DNA of 6,657 nt from an uncultured Eubacterium sp. (GTDB lineage Bacteria > Bacillota > Clostridia > Eubacteriales > Eubacteriaceae): contig CACZTE010000182.1 of NCBI GenBank assembly GCA_902784045.1, forward strand, positions 1-6,657, written 5' to 3'. Below the pieces are notes generated by a model, which ran no database searches, was not told the DNA's origin, and was given only the letters and a program-made list of their open reading frames with translations. A program made the position numbers and the translations under genes. Of this stretch, positions 1-4,486 are shown in pieces. Each line of letters begins with the position of its first letter. Within the stretch, counting starts at the first letter, position 1.

Positions 1-1
1 C

Positions 2-388
2 GCCATTCCCAAATCTTTTACGGCTTTAATGACGGCGGATAAGCTTCAGAGTAAGGCCGGCCGTGTGGGATTTGATTGGGACGATCCTGCACCGGCCCTC
101 GACAAAGTAAGAGAAGAAACAGAAGAAGCGGCAGAAGCCCTTGCCTCCGGAGATCAAAAGGCAATCGCCGATGAGCTTGGTGATGTGCTTTTCGCCACCG
201 TTAATGTTATTCGTTTATGTGGGTTGGCACCGGAGTTGGTATTAAAAGCGGGAAACGAAAAATTCTTAAGACGATTTGATTTAATGGCCGAAACAGCGAG
301 AAAAGAAGGCAAAAAATTAGAAGAACTGAGCCTGGATGAGATGGAAAATATTTGGGAAAAAGTTAAGCATCGCGCGGATTTTACATAA
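2..388 (+). CDS. mazG: MazG nucleoside triphosphate pyrophosphohydrolase, C-terminal part (5' end outside window)
   Basis: MazG hydrolyses (d)NTPs to the monophosphate and pyrophosphate, removing excess or damaged nucleotides in the cytoplasm. Reading is open from the left edge, so the gene starts outside the window; 128 codons are visible before the TAA. The internal ATG at 29 should not be taken as the start, because the codons before it (AIPKSFTAL) continue the usual segment leading into the second MazG domain, followed by KLQSKAGRVGFDW (fragment residues 14-26). The metal-binding acidic motif is intact: E38, E39, E41 and E42 in REETEEAAEA, then E58 and D61 in DELGD. This matches the catalytic C-terminal domain of two-domain MazG proteins. 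Whether an N-terminal SAM-dependent methylase domain is fused, as in B. subtilis YabN, cannot be seen. No intrinsic terminator lies before hup, so read-through into hup is possible. Confidence 0.93.
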   Translation, partial: AIPKSFTALMTADKLQSKAGRVGFDWDDPAPALDKVREETEEAAEALASGDQKAIADELGDVLFATVNVIRLCGLAPELVLKAGNEKFLRRFDLMAETARKEGKKLEELSLDEMENIWEKVKHRADFT

Positions 389-416
389 AATAACAAGAAT
401 TTCATGGGAAAAGGTC

Positions 417-446
417 TTGTCAATTCCATGGGTTCAAGCTTATAAT
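417..446 (+). promoter_or_regulatory. Sigma-A-type promoter of hup
   Basis: A TTGTCA -35 box (417-422, five of six consensus bases) is followed after 18 nt by a perfect TATAAT -10 box (441-446). The predicted start near 453 gives a leader of roughly 35-40 nt before the hup ATG at 490, with GGAGG at 479-483. A strong private promoter fits the high demand for HU. Confidence 0.75.
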
Positions 447-489
447 AAGATAGCAATGATAGAAATAAGAGTAGATTTGGAGGATAATT

Positions 490-765
490 ATGAATAAAGC
501 AGAATTAGTTGTAGCAATGGCCGACAAAGCAGGTATTTCAAAAAAAGACGCCGAAAAGGCATTAGTTGCTTTTGTAGATACGGTTATTGACACTTTAAAA
601 GCGGATGACAAAGTATCTTTGGTTGGTTTCGGAACCTTTGAAGTACGTGAACGCGCGGCTCGCAAAGGAATGAACCCCAGAACCAAAGAAATGATTGATA
701 TTCCCGCTTCCAAAGCACCGGCATTTAAGGTTGGAAAAGCCTTCAAGGACGCCCTTAACGATTAA
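490..765 (+). CDS. hup: HU-type nucleoid-associated DNA-binding protein
   Basis: HU is a small basic dimer that binds and bends DNA with little sequence specificity and organises the nucleoid. The protein is 91 residues, the standard family length. The N-terminal helical dimerisation region starts with MNKAELVVAMADKAGISKKD, followed by the signature GFGTFEVRERAARKG (residues 46-60) that leads into the DNA-clasping beta arm. The intercalating proline is kept at P63. The usual RNP triplet at the arm tip reads M61-N62-P63, so the arginine is replaced by methionine. The C-terminus has the expected IPASKAPAFKVGKAFKDAL. The start is fixed by GGAGG at 479-483, 6 nt upstream. It lies between mazG and rqcP, with its own promoter and a terminator just after the stop. 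Confidence 0.97.
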   Translation: MNKAELVVAMADKAGISKKDAEKALVAFVDTVIDTLKADDKVSLVGFGTFEVRERAARKGMNPRTKEMIDIPASKAPAFKVGKAFKDALND

Positions 766-778
766 TGTGAATCAAATT

Positions 779-804
779 GTCGGAGCGAAGTCTCCGGCTT
801 TTTT
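779..804 (+). terminator. Intrinsic terminator after hup
   Basis: GTCGGAG (779-785) pairs with CTCCGGC (792-798) in a 7-bp stem with one G-T pair and a 6-nt CGAAGT loop, followed at once by six T (799-804). It lies 13 nt past the hup stop. The stem is modest, so some read-through into rqcP is plausible. Confidence 0.85.
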
Positions 805-838
805 ATTCATCATCGCGTCGCTTGTTTTTGCACTTATC

Positions 839-844
839 AAAGGA
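839..844 (+). promoter_or_regulatory. Ribosome binding site that sets the rqcP start
   Basis: AAAGGA at 839-844 is 8 nt upstream of the ATG at 853. The earlier in-frame ATG at 844 overlaps this site and has no Shine-Dalgarno sequence of its own at a usable distance, so 853 is the better start. Confidence 0.75.
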
Positions 845-852
845 TGTGTGTC

Positions 853-1095
853 ATGCGAATCGACAAATTTCTTAAAAATGCCAGAATCATTAAACGCAGA
901 ACGGTCGGAAAAGCGGCTTGCGACGGCGGGCGTGTTTCTATTAACGGCAAAGTGGTGAAAGCCGGCGCGCAGGTCAATATCGGAGATACGGTAAGCATTG
1001 CCTTTGGCGACGGAAACATGACTGTGGAAGTATTGGCACTTCCCGAACACGTCACCAAAGACATGTCAGAGAGCATGTATCGCATTATCTCTTAA
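853..1095 (+). CDS. rqcP: RqcP/YabO-like S4-domain RNA-binding protein (ribosome quality control)
   Basis: This 80-residue protein is essentially a lone S4 domain. The N-terminus MRIDKFLKNARIIKRRTVGK, then CDGGRVSINGKVVKAG (residues 23-38), closely follow the B. subtilis RqcP (YabO) pattern. In B. subtilis RqcP binds 50S subunits carrying stalled peptidyl-tRNA and works with RqcH to add C-terminal alanine tails that mark the aborted peptide for degradation. The second half (VNIGDTVSIAFGDGN) is the beta portion of the S4 fold. The S4 heat-shock protein Hsp15 (HslR) is the nearest alternative, but the short length and the position between mazG/hup and divIC favour RqcP. The ATG at 853 is chosen over the in-frame ATG at 844 because of the ribosome binding site. 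The stop is 14 nt before the divIC-like ATG, so the two are probably co-transcribed. I see no convincing promoter between 805 and 852. Confidence 0.9.
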   Translation: MRIDKFLKNARIIKRRTVGKAACDGGRVSINGKVVKAGAQVNIGDTVSIAFGDGNMTVEVLALPEHVTKDMSESMYRIIS

Positions 1096-1109
1096 CGCGG
1101 AGGATTAAA

Positions 1110-1700
1110 ATGGCAAATCTTTCCAAAGAAAAACAACGCGCAGAGAATTTGCGTCGGATTGCTCCCGGCGAAGATCAGCATTCTCGTGCCAAAAAAGAAA
1201 AGGCCAAAAAACAAACAAAAAAAGCCAGCGCCAAGAGATCCGGCCGCAATTTCAAAACAGGCGGCGTGGGAAAGAACATCGTTGTTTGGTTTAAAAGACA
1301 GCGTTATAATATTTTGCTTCTCGGTGCGGTGGCGTTTGTGCTCTTTGTTTTTGTCGGCAGCAATTTTTTTACAATCGCTTCGCAGATCATCGAACAAAGA
1401 AAATTGCGCTCACAGATTGTGGAGGAAACAGCCCGTGGTGAGGCTTTAGATACCGAGCTCAAGGAATTCAGTTCCAAGTCGTACACCGAATATCAAATTC
1501 GAAAACAACTCGGCATGGTTTATCCCGATGAAAAAATTGTCGTTCAGGTTAAAACCAAGGCTGAACAGGAAAGAGACGAAAAACAAAAAGCAGAAGAAGC
1601 AAAAAAAGCTGAGGAAGCTCAAAAAAAAGCCGAAGCCGAGGCGGCTGCCCAACAGGCACAGCAGGCTGCGGCAGCAGCCAACGCGCAAAACGCGCAGTAG
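1110..1700 (+). CDS. divIC: DivIC/FtsB-family septum formation protein with extended C-terminal tail
   Basis: A 196-residue single-pass (type II) membrane protein of the FtsB/DivIC family, which forms a coiled-coil subcomplex with FtsL and DivIB at the division septum and links early and late divisome steps. Residues 1-65 are cytoplasmic and strongly basic (about 21 Lys/Arg against 5 Asp/Glu). A membrane helix spans about 67-89. A short coiled coil (about 91-122) follows, then the family's hallmark YQIRKQLGMVYPDEKIV (128-144). Residues 151-196 are an Ala/Gln/Glu/Lys-rich tail with about 18 alanines, absent from the 125-residue B. subtilis DivIC. GGAGG at 1099-1103, 6 nt upstream, fixes the start. 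In B. subtilis yabP and yabQ lie between yabO and divIC; here the gene directly follows rqcP. FtsL is the alternative name, but the LGMV.P.E motif and synteny favour DivIC. Confidence 0.87.
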   Translation: MANLSKEKQRAENLRRIAPGEDQHSRAKKEKAKKQTKKASAKRSGRNFKTGGVGKNIVVWFKRQRYNILLLGAVAFVLFVFVGSNFFTIASQIIEQRKLRSQIVEETARGEALDTELKEFSSKSYTEYQIRKQLGMVYPDEKIVVQVKTKAEQERDEKQKAEEAKKAEEAQKKAEAEAAAQQAQQAAAAANAQNAQ

Positions 1701-1723
1701 GCTTTCGAAAATATGATTTATAG

Positions 1724-1754
1724 CGCAGGCGTTTTGAACAATGCCTGCGTTTTT
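1724..1754 (+). terminator. Intrinsic terminator after the divIC-like gene
   Basis: CGCAGGC (1724-1730) pairs with GCCTGCG (1743-1749). Three further inner pairs (1731-1733 with 1740-1742, one a G-T) make a stem of about 10 bp around a 6-nt loop. Five T follow at 1750-1754. It ends the rqcP-divIC unit 23 nt past the stop. Confidence 0.9.
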
Positions 1755-1830
1755 ATACGCTAAAACCCGTATTAAAAGATGTTTAAGATGCCGCACAAGA
1801 ATCGATCAATCGTTTTTCTAAAAGGTTAAT

Positions 1831-1880
1831 CGAGAAAAATCAAAAAAAGAGTTGACAGCGCGTCATCTTAACGCTATACT
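1831..1880 (+). promoter_or_regulatory. Strong stable-RNA promoter with A-rich upstream element
   Basis: A perfect TTGACA -35 box (1852-1857) and a TATACT -10 box (1875-1880, five of six) are separated by the ideal 17 nt. Directly upstream, 1831-1850 is almost all A, resembling an UP element that contacts the RNA polymerase alpha subunit. The predicted start is near 1887, about 20 nt before the first tRNA. It is the best promoter in the window, as expected for a tRNA operon. Confidence 0.88.
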
Positions 1881-1907
1881 AATCCTTGTTCTTGAGAGAT
1901 CTGAAAA

Positions 1908-1996
1908 GCCGGAGTGGCGGAACTGGCAGACGCACAGGACTTAAAATCCTGCGATCCCTTTCGATCGTACCGGTTCGATTCCGGTCTCCGGCACCA
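1908..1996 (+). tRNA. tRNA-Leu (anticodon UAA)
   Basis: An 89-nt class II tRNA with encoded CCA. The acceptor GCCGGAG (1908-1914) pairs with CTCCGGC (1986-1992), followed by discriminator A and CCA at 1994-1996. The anticodon stem CAGGA/TCCTG encloses loop CTTAAAA, giving anticodon TAA at 1942-1944, which reads UUA and UUG. A long variable arm (CGATC paired with GATCG) and the T arm ACCGG-TTCGATT-CCGGT identify a leucine tRNA. It is the first gene of the four-tRNA unit. Confidence 0.97.
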
Positions 1997-2007
1997 CTTT
2001 ATTATAT

Positions 2008-2084
<77 letters not shown>

Positions 2085-2093
2085 AATTTTTTC

Positions 2094-2170
2094 GGCGGAG
2101 TAGCTCAGTTGGCTAGAGCATACGGTTCATACCCGTAGTGTCAGCGGTTCGACCCCGTTCTCCGCTACCA
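2094..2170 (+). tRNA. Elongator tRNA-Met (anticodon CAU)
   Basis: A 77-nt tRNA. The acceptor GGCGGAG (2094-2100) pairs with CTCCGCT (2160-2166), with a G-U at the first pair, then A and CCA (2168-2170). The anticodon stem TACGG/CCGTA holds loop TTCATAC with anticodon CAT at 2128-2130. A CAU anticodon could also mark tRNA-Ile2, the substrate of TilS encoded downstream. However, the acceptor, the G1-U72 pair and the TACGG/CCGTA stem match the B. subtilis elongator methionine tRNA, and the Met-Glu order matches trnSL there. I therefore assign Met. Confidence 0.9.
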
Positions 2171-2178
2171 TTTTTTAC

Positions 2179-2253
2179 GGCCCCTTGGTCAAGCGGTTAA
2201 GACATCGCCCTTTCACGGCGATAACGGGAGTTCGATTCTCCCAGGGGTCACCA
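2179..2253 (+). tRNA. tRNA-Glu (anticodon UUC)
   Basis: A 75-nt tRNA with encoded CCA (2251-2253). The acceptor GGCCCCT (2179-2185) pairs with AGGGGTC (2243-2249), one pair being G-T. The anticodon stem TCGCC/GGCGA encloses CTTTCAC, giving anticodon TTC at 2212-2214. It is the last gene of the cluster and ends 10 nt before the terminator stem. Confidence 0.96.
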
Positions 2254-2263
2254 TTTTAAAAAC

Positions 2264-2295
2264 AACCTGAAGAAACACTTTCTTCGGGTTTTTTT
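2264..2295 (+). terminator. Strong intrinsic terminator of the tRNA operon
   Basis: AACCTGAAGAAA (2264-2275) pairs along all 12 positions with TTTCTTCGGGTT (2279-2290), with a single T-G pair, around a 3-nt loop. The T run covers 2289-2295. It separates the tRNA unit from tilS. Confidence 0.93.
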
Positions 2296-2338
2296 AATAT
2301 TTTTCTTACCGGAAATTTTTTAAAGCATGCCTTTATCT

Positions 2339-2378
2339 TCAAATTTGATGCTCTGCCGGGTGTAGTGTGTCAAATTGA
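2339..2378 (+). promoter_or_regulatory. Pair of TCAAATTTGA-like palindromes upstream of tilS (possible operator)
   Basis: A perfect 10-bp palindrome, TCAAATTTGA, lies at 2339-2348. A near copy one base shorter, TCAAATTGA, lies at 2370-2378. Their centres are about 30 bp apart, close to three helical turns, and the second overlaps the expected -35 region of the tilS promoter. This geometry would suit a dimeric regulator, but AT-rich palindromes also arise by chance and I recognise no specific binding protein. Confidence 0.3.
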
Positions 2379-2398
2379 TCTGAAAGGTATCTTATAAT
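2368..2398 (+). promoter_or_regulatory. Probable promoter of tilS-hpt (perfect -10, weak -35)
   Basis: A perfect TATAAT -10 box lies at 2393-2398, about 34 nt before the tilS ATG. The -35 box is poor: the best candidate is TGTCAA (2368-2373) with a 19-nt spacer. A promoter is needed here because the strong tRNA terminator ends at 2295. The weak -35 suggests modest or activator-dependent expression. Confidence 0.5.
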
Positions 2399-2431
2399 AA
2401 AAATCATGCGATTCGGAAAGGAACCAGTATT

Positions 2432-3865
2432 ATGTCGAAGGAAAATCCGGCCGGCAGTACCGATGTTGTGCTTGCCTACACGCGCAAAGTCATCTTGGAC
2501 TATGGGCTGATTAAAGCAGGTGAGCGTGTGCTCATCGGACTTTCCGGCGGTGTTGATTCCATGGTTTTGGCCTATTGCTTAATAACAATCGGCAAAGAAA
2601 TCGGTTTTAATATCGGATGTGCTCATTTACATCATGGTCTGCGTGGGGAAGACGCTGACGCCGATTTGGATTTTGTTTCGAATTTTTGCGCTGCGCACAA
2701 CATTGCCTTTTTTAAGCGAAAAGTTGCCGTTCAAAGGATTTCCGAAGAAAGGCATATCAGCATCGAAAATGCCGGCCGGGAAATGCGCTATGCCTTTTTT
2801 GACGATGTGATGGAAAAACACCATTATGACAAGCTGGCTCTTGCGCATCACGCGGATGACCAGGCGGAAACTATCTTGATGCGTCTGGCCAGGGGCACCG
2901 GCATCAAGGGCGCTTCAGGAATGCGCTTGTCCTCCGGGAAAATTATCAGGCCCCTTCTTGGTGTTTCACGCCGGGCAATCGAAGCCTTTGCCCAGGCGCA
3001 CAGGATTGATTTCAGACAGGATGCCACCAACGAAGATAGGACATACAGTCGAAATTACATTCGGCATGAAATTTTGCCCCGTCTGGAGCAAAGATATCCG
3101 GGGACAAGCGCCCATATCGCGACGTTTGCCGAAGATGCCGCTTTATACGAGGCTTTTTTTGAGCGGGAAGCCGACCGACGCAATCCATTGTTTTCCGATA
3201 TTGACGGACATGCGGGATTCCCCATCAACGCGTTATTGGAAGAAGATATTTTGATGCGTTCTGCTATTATTCGCCGTTTAATTGCAAAGGCTGCAAATCT
3301 AACGGATATTCACAGAGTTCATATCGAGAAGATTTTATTATCATTAAACAAAGGAAAAACAACGTGGCTTCTTAACCTGCCGTACGGCATCATCGCCGAA
3401 CGCCGTTATGATTGGCTGATTTGCTACAAAAAAGAAGTTCAAAATGCAAAGCCATATTTAGCGTCACAGGGCTTTCGCCCTCAAAAAAATGTTTTGTATG
3501 TGGATGCCGCCGGAAAACAGGCATTGACTGTTTCATATAATCGTTATATCGTATCGAAAAATTACAATAATTGCAAAAATAATGATGAAATTATTTTGGG
3601 TTATGGTAAAATAAAGCATAAACTGATTATTAGGCATCGAATGCCTGGTGATAAAATTATGCTTTCGGACGGAAAACATCAAAAGCTCAAAGATTTTTTA
3701 ATTAATCAAAAAATCCCCTCAGCGCTTAGAAAGCATATTTTTCTTGTTTTGGAAGATGAGACAATCAAATGGATTCCCGGCTTTTTCAAACATACCGGGC
3801 AGGAATCAATCGTGCTAAGAGAAAACACGGTTTACATGAAATGGGAGCATATCAATGAACGATGA
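2432..3865 (+). CDS. tilS: tRNA(Ile)-lysidine synthetase
   Basis: TilS uses ATP and lysine to convert C34 of tRNA-Ile(CAU) to lysidine, which changes its decoding from AUG to AUA and its charging from Met to Ile; it is essential in most bacteria. The protein is 477 residues, close to the 472 of B. subtilis. The N-terminal PP-loop ATPase motif SGGVDS is at 38-43, followed by HLHHGLRGEDAD (65-76), the conserved LAHHADDQAETILMRL (137-152) and DATNEDRTYSRNYIRHEILP (197-216). The C-terminal TilS domain is recognisable by RHRMPGDK (about 403-410) and LKDFLINQKIP. The start is supported by AAAGGA at 2417-2422, 9 nt upstream. It overlaps hpt by 11 nt, so the two are translationally linked. In B. subtilis spoIIE, yabS and yabT lie between the tRNAs and tilS; here they are absent. 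Confidence 0.97.
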   Translation: MSKENPAGSTDVVLAYTRKVILDYGLIKAGERVLIGLSGGVDSMVLAYCLITIGKEIGFNIGCAHLHHGLRGEDADADLDFVSNFCAAHNIAFFKRKVAVQRISEERHISIENAGREMRYAFFDDVMEKHHYDKLALAHHADDQAETILMRLARGTGIKGASGMRLSSGKIIRPLLGVSRRAIEAFAQAHRIDFRQDATNEDRTYSRNYIRHEILPRLEQRYPGTSAHIATFAEDAALYEAFFEREADRRNPLFSDIDGHAGFPINALLEEDILMRSAIIRRLIAKAANLTDIHRVHIEKILLSLNKGKTTWLLNLPYGIIAERRYDWLICYKKEVQNAKPYLASQGFRPQKNVLYVDAAGKQALTVSYNRYIVSKNYNNCKNNDEIILGYGKIKHKLIIRHRMPGDKIMLSDGKHQKLKDFLINQKIPSALRKHIFLVLEDETIKWIPGFFKHTGQESIVLRENTVYMKWEHINER

Positions 3866-4388
3866 AATTGAAAGCGTATTAATCACCAAAGAAGAATTAA
3901 GCGAGCGTATTACTCAACTTGGACAACAAATTTATGATGATTACATCGATGAACCGATTTTTGCCTTATGTATTTTAAGGGGAAGTTTCATGTTTTTCGC
4001 GGATCTTGTTCGAAATATCGGCAAACCCGTTGAAGTTGCCTTTTTACATGCTGCCAGTTATTTCGAAGGCACCGAAAGTTCGGGGCATGTGGAAATCGAC
4101 AAGCATATGGTTGATGTGAGCGGTAAAAACCTGATCATCATTGAAGATATCATCGACTCAGGCAGAACACTGGCAGCATTAATCGAACATTTTAAAGAGT
4201 TAAATCCAAATTCAATCAAAGTCTGCACCTTGCTCGATAAGCCCGAACGTCGGGTGGTTCCGATCGATGTTGATTATGTCGGATTCGAAGTTCCCGACGA
4301 GTTTGTTGTGGGCTATGGCCTAGATTACGATCAAAAATACAGAAACCTGCCGTTTATCGGTATTCTTAAACGGGAAATCTATAGTTAA
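3855..4388 (+). CDS. hpt: Hypoxanthine phosphoribosyltransferase
   Basis: This cytoplasmic purine-salvage enzyme joins hypoxanthine (and usually guanine) to PRPP, giving IMP or GMP plus pyrophosphate. It has 177 residues, against 180 in B. subtilis HprT. The pyrophosphate-binding loop LRGSFMF lies at 41-47, and the flexible-loop region ASYFEGTESSG at 67-77. The PRPP signature IIIEDIIDSGRTL is at 94-106, with acidic residues E97 and D98 and catalytic-base candidate D101. LDKPERR (127-133) and the C-terminal DEFVVGYGLDYDQKYRNLPF are typical of bacterial Hpt. The ATG lies inside the end of tilS (11-nt overlap) with GGGAG at 3843-3847, 7 nt upstream, so translation is probably coupled to tilS. 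In B. subtilis HprT and TilS have been reported to act together as an activator of ftsH, the next gene here. Confidence 0.97.
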   Translation: MNDEIESVLITKEELSERITQLGQQIYDDYIDEPIFALCILRGSFMFFADLVRNIGKPVEVAFLHAASYFEGTESSGHVEIDKHMVDVSGKNLIIIEDIIDSGRTLAALIEHFKELNPNSIKVCTLLDKPERRVVPIDVDYVGFEVPDEFVVGYGLDYDQKYRNLPFIGILKREIYS

Positions 4389-4401
4389 GGCCCTGTGTTG
4401 T

Positions 4402-4423
4402 TATAGCAAAAAGACTTGCTGTA
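4402..4423 (+). other. Hairpin between hpt and ftsH without a T run
   Basis: Positions 4402-4409 (TATAGCAA) pair with 4416-4423 (TTGCTGTA) in an 8-bp stem with one G-T pair and a 6-nt loop. No T tract follows, so it is not an intrinsic terminator. It could protect the 3' end of the tilS-hpt transcript or mark a processing site, and it overlaps the candidate ftsH -35 box. It may be chance. Confidence 0.3.
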
Positions 4424-4445
4424 CTCGGGCAGAAGCATTTATGAT
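4416..4445 (+). promoter_or_regulatory. Candidate ftsH promoter
   Basis: TATGAT at 4440-4445 matches the -10 consensus at five of six positions. TTGCTG at 4416-4421 is a weak -35 box with an 18-nt spacer. A start near 4452 would give a leader of about 35 nt. No terminator separates hpt from ftsH, so ftsH may also be read from the tilS promoter. Confidence 0.4.
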
Positions 4446-4471
4446 ATCAAGTATTACTATTTTTATCTCAG

Positions 4472-4478
4472 AAAGGAG
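4472..4478 (+). promoter_or_regulatory. Ribosome binding site that sets the ftsH TTG start
   Basis: AAAGGAG at 4472-4478 is the strongest Shine-Dalgarno sequence in the window and lies 8 nt before the TTG at 4487. The first in-frame ATG, at 4505, is 26 nt away and so too far. An in-frame TGA at 4442 rules out any earlier start beyond the leader. Confidence 0.85.
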
Positions 4479-4486
4479 AAAGCTAT

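Noticed and set aside
393..420. Inverted repeat ACAAGA/TCTTGT between mazG and hup
   Set aside because: Only 6 bp with a 16-nt loop and no T run, overlapping the hup -35 box; too weak to call a terminator or operator.
844..852. Earlier in-frame ATG for rqcP
   Set aside because: It overlaps the AAAGGA ribosome binding site, and family members start with MR(I/L)DKFLK, which matches 853.
695..958. 87-codon plus-strand frame overlapping hup and rqcP
   Set aside because: It crosses the hup terminator and lies out of frame within two confidently identified genes.
1092..1796. Minus-strand frames opposite the divIC-like gene
   Set aside because: Phe/Leu/Cys-rich translations are the expected antisense of a Lys/Glu-rich gene; no ribosome binding sites or family features.
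1755..1830. AT-rich spacer with repeated AATCG words upstream of the tRNA promoter
   Set aside because: The short repeats are irregular, form no stable stem, and there is no open frame with a ribosome binding site.
2094..2170. Possible tRNA-Ile2 (lysidine-modified) because of the CAU anticodon and nearby tilS
   Set aside because: Acceptor, first G-U pair and anticodon stem match elongator tRNA-Met, and the order Met-Glu matches the B. subtilis cluster.
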